Assembly: GCA_024684215.1 (NCBI GenBank)
Contig: JAIKXH010000009.1
Coordinates: 1-64,000 of the forward strand
Source: Lachnospiraceae bacterium
GTDB taxonomy: Bacteria; Bacillota; Clostridia; Lachnospirales; Lachnospiraceae
Reading direction: 5' to 3'
Length of the DNA stretch: 64,000 nucleotides
In this document: positions 35,440 through 43,909 of the stretch, one piece after another
How positions within the stretch are numbered: position 1 is the stretch's first letter
How the letters are laid out: each line of letters opens with the position of its first letter
Program-made: the position numbers and the translations under genes
Notes under the pieces: generated by a model
What the model was told of the DNA's origin: nothing
Databases searched by the model: none
Seen by the model: only the letters and a program-made list of their open reading frames with translations

Positions 35440-36420
35440 CTATTCCTCCTCTCTTATCACTGAAGTAATCCGTACCGCATAACTGTCATCGTTAGCACCG
35501 GGCAATGCAGTGAATTTTTTAATATTTCCGACATAGATTTCCATGTCGCTATCAACCTTGGTGTCGAGTCTTAAACAGTCGCCGACCTGTAAATTCATGA
35601 AATCATTTACAGATATAACGCTCTTTCCGAGAACCGCTCTTATAGGAATATCTACCCTTCTTATCATGGATTCGATATAATCCTCGAAGTTCTCGTCCCT
35701 GTTCTCCTGCATGGTGGAGAACCAATACTTAGTATTCAGCTTGTCCATTACATCTTCCAAAGTGATGAATGGCAAGCAGATATTCATAAATCCTTCTACA
35801 TCACCGATTTTAAGATTAAGCGTTATGATCGCAATCATTTCATTCGGTGCTATTATCTGTGCGAACTGCGGATTGGTCTCGACCCTTTGAAGTACCGGCG
35901 ATACATCCACAACGTTCTTCCACGGTTCTCTTAGGAGGCTGACCATCATTATCAAAATTCTTTGAACTATGGTCATCTCAATTTCAGAGAAGTCTCTCGC
36001 TTTATCAAGAGCTTGTCCGGCCCCTCCAAGCATTCTGTCAATCATCGCATATGCAATGTTTGTGGCCAGATCCATTATTATATTACCGTTTAGCGGTTCA
36101 AAATTAATTATTCCGAGTATAACCGGGTTTGACAATGCATTCGAGAACTCGTTGAAGGTAACCGTCTCGGAGCTTGCCACCGTAACCTGTACATTTTTAC
36201 GGAGATATACAGGAAGATTGGTAGATATCAGTCGTCCGTAATGCTCGAAGATAATCTCCAGCGTTCTTAAGTGCTCTTTTGAGAACTTTGTGGGACGACC
36301 AAAGTCGTAATTCCTGACCTGTTTTTCTTCTTCCCCCGATATCGAGTCTACATCAAGATCACCACTGGACAGAGCCGCAAGCAGGTTGTCTATTTCATTT
36401 TGCGAAAGGACCTCTCCCAA
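35440..36420 (-). CDS. fliM: Flagellar motor switch protein FliM
   Basis: A 326-aa C-ring protein. The N-terminal CheY-P docking motif LSQNEIDNLLAAL is followed by the CheC-like middle domain (with the GGAGQALD loop matching the FliM GGXG motif) and the C-terminal SpoA domain. It starts with TTG at 36420, supported by a perfect AGGAGGTGA six bases upstream. Two hairpins fill the short gap to fliL. Confidence 0.96.
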   Translation of the reverse strand: MGEVLSQNEIDNLLAALSSGDLDVDSISGEEEKQVRNYDFGRPTKFSKEHLRTLEIIFEHYGRLISTNLPVYLRKNVQVTVASSETVTFNEFSNALSNPVILGIINFEPLNGNIIMDLATNIAYAMIDRMLGGAGQALDKARDFSEIEMTIVQRILIMMVSLLREPWKNVVDVSPVLQRVETNPQFAQIIAPNEMIAIITLNLKIGDVEGFMNICLPFITLEDVMDKLNTKYWFSTMQENRDENFEDYIESMIRRVDIPIRAVLGKSVISVNDFMNLQVGDCLRLDTKVDSDMEIYVGNIKKFTALPGANDDSYAVRITSVIREEE

Positions 36421-36432
36421 GTGGTCTCACCT

Positions 36433-36494
36433 CCTAGTGACGTTAGCCGCGTATTTCGCAGTAACGTGAAAATGCAAAGCTTTGTGCATTTTCA
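36433..36494 (-). other. Double hairpin between fliL and fliM
   Basis: On the minus strand, right after the fliL stop, a near-perfect palindrome (36468-36493, 12-bp arms GAAAATGCA-AAG) is followed by a second hairpin (CGTTA and TAACG arms around GCG-AAATA-CGC), then GTCACTAGG merging into the fliM ribosome binding site. The GTCACTAGG edge is the same as the edge of the element at 62379. Confidence 0.7.
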
Positions 36495-37022
36495 TCATCC
36501 AAACTGAGTATCGCTGATAGCAATAGCGTAAATAAAGTCAGATCCGAACAAATCCTGAATCGCCTTTAAAATCTCAGCTTTAAGGCCTTCCTCATTGGTT
36601 CTGCACTCTTCCTCGGTCTTTGAAGAAATAATCGTTCTGATAGCATCCTTGATAAGAGTCTCATTGGTGGCAACCAAAGGCTGCATCGTCTTATAATCCG
36701 GGTGAGTTTTGTTTATCTGAAGCGATATATGGCAAACCATATAAGGAGTCTTTACTTTTCCGTCAGCGGTAGTAACCGACTGAAGAGCTATAGTCATCTG
36801 ATCCGCAATAGCATAAACTTCGGTATCCGCAAGCGAAATCGGCTCAACAGCACTTTCTTCGGTGCCATCGGTTAATTCAAGATTCATAACCGTCATGATT
36901 GTGGTTACAAGAGCCGAAGTCTTGCTGTTTGTAGTTGTAACACTGATCATCATTATGATTGAAAGGACTATATTTACAAGTACAAGTGCCAAGACCACAA
37001 TCGTAAGCAGGTTCTTTTTCAT
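36495..37022 (-). CDS. fliL: Flagellar basal-body-associated protein FliL
   Basis: A 175-aa single-pass membrane protein with an N-terminal membrane segment (about residues 6-27) and an outside domain. The conserved C-terminal pattern KDAIRTIISSKTEEE...EILKAIQDLFG is typical of FliL. FliL surrounds and supports the stator. It lies downstream of motB and upstream of fliM. Confidence 0.9.
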   Translation of the reverse strand: MKKNLLTIVVLALVLVNIVLSIIMMISVTTTNSKTSALVTTIMTVMNLELTDGTEESAVEPISLADTEVYAIADQMTIALQSVTTADGKVKTPYMVCHISLQINKTHPDYKTMQPLVATNETLIKDAIRTIISSKTEEECRTNEEGLKAEILKAIQDLFGSDFIYAIAISDTQFG

Positions 37023-37069
37023 AATTTTTCCTCGTTGATAAATTATTTAAAACATAAATTCAAAATACA

Positions 37070-37930
37070 TTATTTTGAGCTGTTATAAATTCTGATTTCA
37101 ACTCGTCTGTTTTTAGCTCTGCCTTCCTCGGTTGAGTTGTCCGCGATCGGAACTCTCTCTCCCATTCCGGCATGCTTGATTTTGGTTGCATCGAGCGTAC
37201 TGTGTTCAACCAAATAGTAGAATACCGAAAGAGCACGTGCGCTGGACAGCTCCTCATTATCAGCGTATTTAGCGCTCTTAATGGGGACCGTGTCGGTGTG
37301 TCCGTTGATTTCAACTTCTCCGCCGGCATATCTTTCAAGTATAACGGCAACCTTATCGAGTACATCCTCCGACTCAGCCTTGAGGCTGGCAGATCCCGAA
37401 TCAAAAAGCAGTGCCCCTTTCATGGTAAGGAGAACATATTGTGCCGTAAATGAAACATCTATCTGATCGGACATATTGCTGTCTGCGACAGCTTCGGAAA
37501 TAAGCTCTGCAAGTTGTTCGTTTTCAGCTATTTGCATTTCCTCAACCTGTTCGCTTAAATCTTCATAAGTCTGTTCGGGATTGGTTCCGTCATTCGGAAC
37601 TGCCTGCTGTGATGCATCATATTCCTGAATATTGTCGGACTCGGTCTCCGCATCCTCCGCAGCACCCATGCTGTTAATGTATTCGGCCAGATCATTTAAC
37701 TGACTGACTCCGTTGCTTATGAGTATACCTTCACCAATGGATGTGGCTCCCGCGGTGAAAATACTGAATGAGCTGTTCATTGATGCTATTATTTCATTGA
37801 GCTTTGCCTCGTCAATTGTCGACATTGAGAACAAAAGCACGAAGAAACAAAGGAGCAGGTTCATAAGGTCGGAGAAAGTCGCCATCCATGCCGGTGACCC
37901 GGCTGGTGGATCTTCCTGTTTTTTGCCCAT
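37070..37930 (-). CDS. motB: Flagellar stator protein MotB
   Basis: A 286-aa stator subunit. The N-terminal membrane helix contains the essential ion-carrying Asp (FSDLMNLLLCFF, D21). The C-terminal OmpA-like peptidoglycan-binding domain has NGHTDTVP and LSSARALSVFYYL. It lies 2 bp after motA. Whether it uses protons or sodium cannot be told with certainty from the sequence. Confidence 0.96.
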   Translation of the reverse strand: MGKKQEDPPAGSPAWMATFSDLMNLLLCFFVLLFSMSTIDEAKLNEIIASMNSSFSIFTAGATSIGEGILISNGVSQLNDLAEYINSMGAAEDAETESDNIQEYDASQQAVPNDGTNPEQTYEDLSEQVEEMQIAENEQLAELISEAVADSNMSDQIDVSFTAQYVLLTMKGALLFDSGSASLKAESEDVLDKVAVILERYAGGEVEINGHTDTVPIKSAKYADNEELSSARALSVFYYLVEHSTLDATKIKHAGMGERVPIADNSTEEGRAKNRRVEIRIYNSSK

Positions 37931-37932
37931 TC

Positions 37933-38721
37933 TTACTCACCTCCCTCGTCGGACGAAGCGGTTTCACGATCCTTGGGAGCAAGGAATGCTTTGAGCTTCT
38001 CCTCAATGACACGAGGGTTTTCTCCTGCCTGTATAGACAAAAGTCCTTCAATCATAACTTCTTTCTGGACCATTTCTACCGCATTGTCAGCCTTGAGTTT
38101 ATTGGAAGTCGGTGTACAGATCCAGTTAGCAAGAAGTGAACCGTACAGTGTTGTAATAAGTGCAACAGCCATGGAAGGTCCGATGGAGCTTGCATCAGAC
38201 ATGTTGTTAAGCATGTTAACAAGTCCTACAAGGGTACCGATCATACCCCAGGCAGGGCCCATGGCTGCCAAGGTTTCCCAGAAGCCGCACATAGTCTTGT
38301 GTCTGGCCTCGGAGTTGTCCATCTCGGCCTGCATGATATCCCTTACAAGATCGGGGTCGGTACCGTCGACTACAAGAAGGATTCCCTTTTTGAGGAAAGG
38401 CTCATCCATATCGGCAGCTGCCTCCTCAAGTGCAAGAAGTCCGTCTTTACGAGCAACGTTCGATAATTCAATTATTTTTTTGATAATATCGGTTGTATTA
38501 GTGCTGGGGGCCTTAAATATGAGGGTTATACTCTTAAGTCCCGAAATGAAGTCCGCCATCGAGACAGAACAAAGAGTAGCCGCAAGAGCACCTCCGAAAG
38601 TAATGATAGCGGAGGGTAAATCAAGGTAACTGGGGAATCCGGTGATTCCCGCCGCTGATATAATACCGAATATCAGCATGCCCAGACACAGAAAGAATCC
38701 GATTAAGGATGCTATGTCCAC
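37933..38721 (-). CDS. motA: Flagellar stator protein MotA
   Basis: A 262-aa stator subunit with four membrane segments. Conserved parts are the cytoplasmic loop with the rotor-contact charged residues (about residues 85-115), the GPAWGMIGTLVGLVNML block and GPSMAVALITTLYGSLLAN. It precedes motB. It is embedded in the flagellar operon rather than standing alone. Confidence 0.96.
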   Translation of the reverse strand: MDIASLIGFFLCLGMLIFGIISAAGITGFPSYLDLPSAIITFGGALAATLCSVSMADFISGLKSITLIFKAPSTNTTDIIKKIIELSNVARKDGLLALEEAAADMDEPFLKKGILLVVDGTDPDLVRDIMQAEMDNSEARHKTMCGFWETLAAMGPAWGMIGTLVGLVNMLNNMSDASSIGPSMAVALITTLYGSLLANWICTPTSNKLKADNAVEMVQKEVMIEGLLSIQAGENPRVIEEKLKAFLAPKDRETASSDEGGE

Positions 38722-38799
38722 TTAAATAACCTCTTTTTCACGCAAAAATCAACATTATCCCCCTCTTTTTTGTTCAAAAAAAGGAAGAAAATGTTCACT

Positions 38800-38982
38800 C
38801 TATGCATAAATATCCTTTCTGTACGATTTTACTAAATTTTTGATGTCTTGTCTACTTTCTTTTACAATTATTTTTCGCCCCGTTGTGAGCGTTATAACCG
38901 TGTCGGGAGTTTCCTCCGCAAGCTCGATTAAATCAGGGTTTACAAGTATTTTTGTTCCGTTAATTTTAGTGACCTCTATCAC
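38800..38982 (-). CDS. flbD: Flagellar FlbD/SwrD-family protein
   Basis: A 60-aa protein with the family signature VTKINGTKILVNPDLIE and TVITLTTGRKIIVKES. In Bacillus the homologue SwrD raises flagellar motor power. I chose the GTG at 38982, which matches the family start and follows AAAGGGG; an ATG at 39012 adds ten residues with a weaker binding site. It lies between flgE and motA, its usual place. Confidence 0.88.
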   Translation of the reverse strand: MIEVTKINGTKILVNPDLIELAEETPDTVITLTTGRKIIVKESRQDIKNLVKSYRKDIYA

Positions 38983-39086
38983 CTGCTCACGCCCCTTTCT
39001 CTTCTCATACATGTAAATTCACTTCAAAAAATTATCTAAATTTTTCAAAAAATTTATTAAAATAATTTGATATTTTAAATGCCGAA

Positions 39087-39113
39087 AAGGAACGGGTAAA
39101 AAACCCGTTCCTT
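39087..39113 (-). terminator. Terminator-like hairpin between flgE and flbD
   Basis: Perfect 11-bp stem (AAGGAACGGGT and ACCCGTTCCTT) with a 5-nt loop. On the minus strand only four T follow, so it should be a leaky terminator. It lies 53 bp past the flgE stop inside the flagellar operon. Confidence 0.65.
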
Positions 39114-39165
39114 AGCTATTTGTTTTTAGGTTTCGGATGGTCCTTTAAGCCACCCTATCTAAGTA

Positions 39166-40938
39166 TTATCTCTTGAGGTTTGTAAGTTCTTCAAGAAGTG
39201 TATCCGATACAGTGATTATACGGCTGTTAGCCTGAAAACCACGCTGTGTTGTGATCATTGTGGTGAACTCGCTCGAAAGGTCTACGTTTGACATCTCAAG
39301 TACTCCGGTTGTCATATATCCGCCGCTCGCGGTTATATCAACTCCTATTCCGTCAAACTCTCCGGAGTTCATTGTTGCGGAGTAGAGGTTGTCTCCTTCC
39401 TTGGATAAACCTGAATTGTTGGCAAATGCTGCGGTTGCGATCTGTCCGAGGCACTTAGTCATACCGTTGTCGTAGCTTGCGTAAATCTGTCCGTTCTGGG
39501 TGATTGATACACCGATCATATCACCGAGCATACGTCCCGATCCCACTCCCTTATCATCACCGCTTGTTGCTGACACCGTTGATGTTCCGTTATTGTTAAA
39601 CATTGACATATCGGAGAAGTCAATGCTAATGTCATCAAAACTACTCGTTCCTTCAGATGTGATAATTTTACTGAGATTAAGTGACACACTCTTTCCACTG
39701 TCAATATTTTTAAATGCACCGGTAGAAGCATTAAAACTAAGAAGTGACCCGTTATATGATCTTCCGCTGGAATTTATAACCTTAGCATCAGTAGTACCAT
39801 TTGCAGTGTCCGATTCTGTCATTGCGGAAACAAGACTGGGAGTGCTTCCCTTGGCCTGATTAAGGAGCAAGTCTCCAAAAGTATATACTTTGGTTGAGTC
39901 CGTTGGATCAGTATAATTTAATTTAAGAAAATCATCTGATGACCCTTGGTATCCAAAAGCTTTAGCAACCAAATCTATAACGCCCTGAACTGTAATTGTC
40001 TTATCTACTGAAGTGTCGGAAGAGTCGTAAAGATCTGTTCCGGCTTTAAATGCATCACCATTTACTATTTTGGAAAGATCGTAAGTAACTGCACTTGTTC
40101 CTGTTCCTACTGTAAAATTTTTTCCATCGATAGCGTAGGCGGCTGAGTTTAAGCTGATTTTCTGAGGATCGCTTACAGATGTTCCGTCAGTTCCGAAAAG
40201 TCCGGTCAAACCGCTTATATCCACCTCATTGTTTTCAGAATCCAAGATTTTATCAACTTCAACAGTATATTGACCATCGGTAGTTGTATCTTTGAGAATA
40301 AATCTAACGGTATAGCTGTATCCCAGCTTATCATAAATATTCAGATTAACACTCTTACCTGCATCAGATGTAACATCTGTATCGTTCTGATCGAGGATTC
40401 CGGCAACTTTTGCTCTGTAGGTAGCCTCAGGAGGATATGTCATGTTTGCATCACTCATGATTCTAAGAGGCTGAACAGTGTCCTGTTTAATCTCGTTTGT
40501 AGTTTCATCAAGGAGCCATCCCATTACATTGTAACCGGTAGAGGTCATCGCAAGGTTTCCTGCACCGTCAACGTAGAAAGAACCGTCACGGGTAAAGAAA
40601 TTTGACTGTCCGTTATTTACAACGAAGAAGTTATCTCCGGTGATCATTATATCAAAGGGATTTCCTGTAGATTGAGCCGATCCCTGTCCATCAATATTCA
40701 TTGTGATGGCTCCGGTTTTAACACCGAGACCAATCTGACGCGCGTTGGTACCACCGGTTCCGGTAGTAGCGTTGGGTCCGCTGGCCTGCTGTGTTGTCTG
40801 GCTCATAAGGTCTGAGAAATTTATTGTACTTGATTTGAAAGCGGTGGTGTTGACGTTGGCAATATTGTTACCGATAACGTCCATTCTTGTCTGGTGGGTC
40901 TTAAGACCTGCTACACCAGAATAAAGTGATCTCATCAT
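39166..40938 (-). CDS. flgE: Flagellar hook protein FlgE
   Basis: A 590-aa hook subunit. The N-terminal rod-type motif is MMRSLYSGVAGLKTHQTRMD with NNIANVNTTAF, and the C-terminal motif is VDLSSEFTTMITTQRGFQANSRII, as in all axial proteins. The middle (about residues 150-470) is variable and Ser/Thr/Asp-rich. I chose the ATG at 40938, 9 bp from GGAGG. It follows the TIGR02530 gene. Confidence 0.96.
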   Translation of the reverse strand: MMRSLYSGVAGLKTHQTRMDVIGNNIANVNTTAFKSSTINFSDLMSQTTQQASGPNATTGTGGTNARQIGLGVKTGAITMNIDGQGSAQSTGNPFDIMITGDNFFVVNNGQSNFFTRDGSFYVDGAGNLAMTSTGYNVMGWLLDETTNEIKQDTVQPLRIMSDANMTYPPEATYRAKVAGILDQNDTDVTSDAGKSVNLNIYDKLGYSYTVRFILKDTTTDGQYTVEVDKILDSENNEVDISGLTGLFGTDGTSVSDPQKISLNSAAYAIDGKNFTVGTGTSAVTYDLSKIVNGDAFKAGTDLYDSSDTSVDKTITVQGVIDLVAKAFGYQGSSDDFLKLNYTDPTDSTKVYTFGDLLLNQAKGSTPSLVSAMTESDTANGTTDAKVINSSGRSYNGSLLSFNASTGAFKNIDSGKSVSLNLSKIITSEGTSSFDDISIDFSDMSMFNNNGTSTVSATSGDDKGVGSGRMLGDMIGVSITQNGQIYASYDNGMTKCLGQIATAAFANNSGLSKEGDNLYSATMNSGEFDGIGVDITASGGYMTTGVLEMSNVDLSSEFTTMITTQRGFQANSRIITVSDTLLEELTNLKR

Positions 40939-41059
40939 AAGGCATTTCCTCCTAAGCATTTGTGGAACTATGAAACAGTTCCGATTTTTGCTTTGGAGTA
41001 GTCATCACTTGGCTTCTTCTGTCTCTCGGAAGCCACGACCCCCATCCAGGTCCGGTCTT

Positions 41060-41461
41060 TTACATGATAACTGCTCCGTTAATATGTGTAAAAACATTTT
41101 CAATTGTTTCTGTGGAATCCATTGCGGTAACTACCGTTTGATTCGGTATGTTTACGATAAAAGCCATATCATCCACAAGTACGAGCGAATCTTTGATTCC
41201 TTTCTCGGCAGCCTTTCTGGCTCCCTCGTTCAACCTGCTAACCTGACCTTGGGTCATCTCGATTCCTCTGTCATTCAATCTAAAGGATGCATGCTTTGAA
41301 AACTTAAGTCCGTTTTCTTCGATGCTCTTTTGCGAGAAAACCTGACCAAAGGTAAGTCCCTCGGCTGTGGTGGTAACCTTCGCTTTTTCATCCTTGGGTG
41401 CGTTAATTACCTGGTTTGCAAGCTGTTCGATAGAAAGGAAGCTGTTCTTTTGTATATCCAT
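41060..41461 (-). CDS. TIGR02530-family flagellar operon protein
   Basis: A 133-aa protein of the TIGR02530 family, found between flgD and flgE in Firmicutes. The typical segment LKFSKHASFRLNDRGIEM is present, followed by RLNEGARKAAEKGIKDSLVLVDDMAFIVN (partly cited). Its exact role is unknown; a link to hook assembly is likely from position. A perfect sigma-28 type promoter lies just upstream. Confidence 0.9.
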   Translation of the reverse strand: MDIQKNSFLSIEQLANQVINAPKDEKAKVTTTAEGLTFGQVFSQKSIEENGLKFSKHASFRLNDRGIEMTQGQVSRLNEGARKAAEKGIKDSLVLVDDMAFIVNIPNQTVVTAMDSTETIENVFTHINGAVIM

Positions 41462-41502
41462 TTTGCCTCTCCTTTCTAAACCCGTGTTCCATCACAATTA
41501 AT

Positions 41503-41529
41503 ATATCGGCTTGGGGGTAAATTTCTTTA
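41503..41529 (-). promoter_or_regulatory. Sigma-28 (FliA) promoter ahead of the TIGR02530-flgE genes
   Basis: Minus strand TAAA (41526-41529), a 15-bp spacer and GCCGATAT (41503-41510). This equals the Bacillus sigma-D consensus exactly. It is about 45 bp upstream of the TIGR02530 ATG. A GGGGTAAA-GAAA-TTTACCCC hairpin overlaps the -35 box. Confidence 0.8.
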
Positions 41530-41561
41530 CCCCGCAAACGGATTTTTTTTTATTTTTTCAC

Positions 41562-42218
41562 TTAATCTTCCGTAAGTGCAGCTGCCCGAAGCTCTGTGAG
41601 TTTTGCCGCATACTGCTTATATTTGGACACGTTGTCGGCCGATACAAATCCTTTTGTATAATCATCCATAGCTTCATAGCTTTCGGTGAGTGCATCTATG
41701 GCAGATCCTTCTCCCGATATGGTGATATTGGCCACAGACGGAAGCTTTGAAAGTGCGGATACAAAGCTCTGTGCTGTCTCATATGCCGACTTATATTCGG
41801 TATCAACAACAGTATCTAAATCATCAAGTGAATAGAGTGATTCATTAATCGACAGATAAGGTTTTCCGTTTTCATAGACAACATAGTCAACCTTACCTTC
41901 TACGTAATCTGTCTCTCCGTCAGAACCGGTGGTTCTCATATATACCTGCTGTCCGACGAGGCTGCTTGCTCTGGACAAATCCATGGATGCAGCCATGCTT
42001 GTAATAGCCTCAACCTGTGAGAACTGTGCATATTGCGCGATATATTCGGTATTTGATGTAGGCTCCATAGGATCCTGATATTTCATCTGTGCGACAAGGA
42101 GCTGGAGGAAAGTATCCTTATCCATGTCCTGTCCGGTTGTTTTTGTGCTGTTTGTAAGGGAAGCCTGTGAAGCCGACTCCACAACCTTGCCATCCTGCAC
42201 TGCTGCTACAAGTGCCAT
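41562..42218 (-). CDS. flgD: Flagellar hook capping protein FlgD
   Basis: A 218-aa hook cap needed to assemble hook subunits. The conserved N-terminal region DMDKDTFLQLLVAQMKYQDP followed by MEPTSNTEYIAQYAQFSQVEA is the FlgD signature. It follows fliK by 15 bp. The C-terminal 70 residues are a variable helical extension. Confidence 0.95.
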   Translation of the reverse strand: MALVAAVQDGKVVESASQASLTNSTKTTGQDMDKDTFLQLLVAQMKYQDPMEPTSNTEYIAQYAQFSQVEAITSMAASMDLSRASSLVGQQVYMRTTGSDGETDYVEGKVDYVVYENGKPYLSINESLYSLDDLDTVVDTEYKSAYETAQSFVSALSKLPSVANITISGEGSAIDALTESYEAMDDYTKGFVSADNVSKYKQYAAKLTELRAAALTED

Positions 42219-42233
42219 AGGAATTCTCCTTTC

Positions 42234-43796
42234 TTATGCACGGGCATCCATCGTCTGGCCGTTTGCAACCATCATCTCGGCTGTAAGCTTATCATCGTCC
42301 GACATTTCTTCCAGATCTTCCTCTGTAAAATCAGATCCGATGGTTATTCTTCTGGGCCTTTTATCTTCCCTTGAAGCTTCCTGTTCTTCCTGATGTCCCT
42401 GCTGCTCGAGGTTTTGTTCAAATCCGTGCGTCGCAACGGAAACCTCAATTGAATTTACTTTGATTCCCTGCTCCTCAAATCTTTCCTGGAGCTGAATCAT
42501 CTGGTTCTCCAAAGCTGCTCTTACCTGTTCATCGGATGCAATAAAGTTTGCGGAAATATTTCCATCTTTATGAACAAGGTTTATCTGGATATTTCCGAGT
42601 GATGCGGGATGAAGCTGCATCTCAAGGCTCTGCATATCGGGCTTTACCTGCGAACGCATATAATCCATTATCTGATTCGCAATATCCTGAGTAGTAGTCG
42701 TCTGTCCGGCCTCTCTTATCTGAGATGCAAAATCCGCTGTGACATTATCGGCTACAGTATTTATAAACTGTCCTCCCATTGTCATTTGGGGTCCTGCGGA
42801 TTCATTTCTCGAGCCGTCTTTACTTCCCTCAAACTGTCGTCTGCCGCTCTTTAAAAGAGCCTCAGCTCCTAAAGTAGAGCCTTCCCCGGTAGTCATGGTT
42901 TCTAAGTCTGAAGCGATATCCTTATCGCCCTTTGCAACAGCCTTTGATACCTCCGTTTTATTATCGCCTGAGATTCTCTCATCCGCGATATTCACATCGG
43001 TTATTAATCCGTTTTCAGAAACAACCTCTGTCTGCTTAGTAGATGCAGCCGCCAAGGCAGACTCATCTTTTACTCCAGCAAAATCCTGGTTGTTTTCTAT
43101 GGTGCTTACTAACTCTTTAAGCTCTGCAACATTTAAATCAGCCACTCCGCTGCCACTTGCAAGTAAATCCTTTAATGCCTCACTGATATTCTGAAATTGC
43201 TCAAATTGGGTTTCGTTTGTAAGAAGTGAGAGGGAATCCTCTTCACCCATCGCACGAAGAGCAAAAGCAGAAAGTATTTCGGGATTAAGAAGGTCCGTCT
43301 CGCTGATTTCCATATCGGCTAAAATCTCACCGGCCTCCTCGGGAGTAATCTCTAAGATATCACTTACCTTTACAAGAAATGATGCCGCTACCTCGTTAAA
43401 AGTTTCCGTTGCTTCGTAAATCTTTTCCTCGGTTAAGGCTCCTTCTTTTTTAGAGAGTCCCTCTCCCTTAACTTTGTTACCGTTATCAGTTTTTTCTGCT
43501 TTAACGGTATTTGCATCCTGCTTATTTGTATCCGATGTCTTTCCGGCATCAGATCTGTCCTCTCCGGCAATTCGGTCCAAGGATTTTTCTTTGTACGCAG
43601 GATCTTTTTTCGCCATATTCTGATTTGAGATATCCGTCTCGGCTTTTTTTGTATCAAGCCCGGCAGAAAGATAACTGTCAAACCCCGGCGAAGCGCTTTT
43701 AGTGTTTGTGGAAATCTTACCCATCATCATGCTCTGAGAAAGTGCATCGAGCCCTCCGAGGAGACTTCCCACACCCTTAACAGATGTGTTTGCCAT
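42234..43796 (-). CDS. fliK: Flagellar hook-length control protein FliK
   Basis: A 520-aa molecular ruler. The long N-terminal part is hydrophilic and poorly conserved. The C-terminal domain (about residues 380-480) has the conserved LEMQLHPASLGNIQINLVHK core and the LQERFEEQGIKVNSIEVSV segment, which contact FlhB. It is preceded by a sigma-28-like promoter and lies upstream of flgD. Confidence 0.92.
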   Translation of the reverse strand: MANTSVKGVGSLLGGLDALSQSMMMGKISTNTKSASPGFDSYLSAGLDTKKAETDISNQNMAKKDPAYKEKSLDRIAGEDRSDAGKTSDTNKQDANTVKAEKTDNGNKVKGEGLSKKEGALTEEKIYEATETFNEVAASFLVKVSDILEITPEEAGEILADMEISETDLLNPEILSAFALRAMGEEDSLSLLTNETQFEQFQNISEALKDLLASGSGVADLNVAELKELVSTIENNQDFAGVKDESALAAASTKQTEVVSENGLITDVNIADERISGDNKTEVSKAVAKGDKDIASDLETMTTGEGSTLGAEALLKSGRRQFEGSKDGSRNESAGPQMTMGGQFINTVADNVTADFASQIREAGQTTTTQDIANQIMDYMRSQVKPDMQSLEMQLHPASLGNIQINLVHKDGNISANFIASDEQVRAALENQMIQLQERFEEQGIKVNSIEVSVATHGFEQNLEQQGHQEEQEASREDKRPRRITIGSDFTEEDLEEMSDDDKLTAEMMVANGQTMDARA

Positions 43797-43842
43797 AAGC
43801 GTTCTCCTTTCGATATTTAGTTATTTTAGGACTTCATCTACT

Positions 43843-43870
43843 TTATCGGAGAAATTATAAAAAAAATTTA
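43843..43870 (-). promoter_or_regulatory. Probable sigma-28 (FliA) promoter ahead of fliK
   Basis: Minus strand TAAA (43867-43870), a 16-bp AT-rich spacer and TCCGATAA (43843-43850), one base off and one base longer than the consensus. It lies about 47 bp upstream of the fliK ATG in a 113-bp gap. Confidence 0.65.
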
Positions 43871-43909
43871 GGGCAAATTCAAAAAAATATATTTTTATGA
43901 ACCCCGCCA

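Noticed and set aside
37973-38629. 218-codon plus-strand frame opposite motA
   Set aside because: motA on the minus strand has all family motifs; the antisense frame is a codon-bias shadow.
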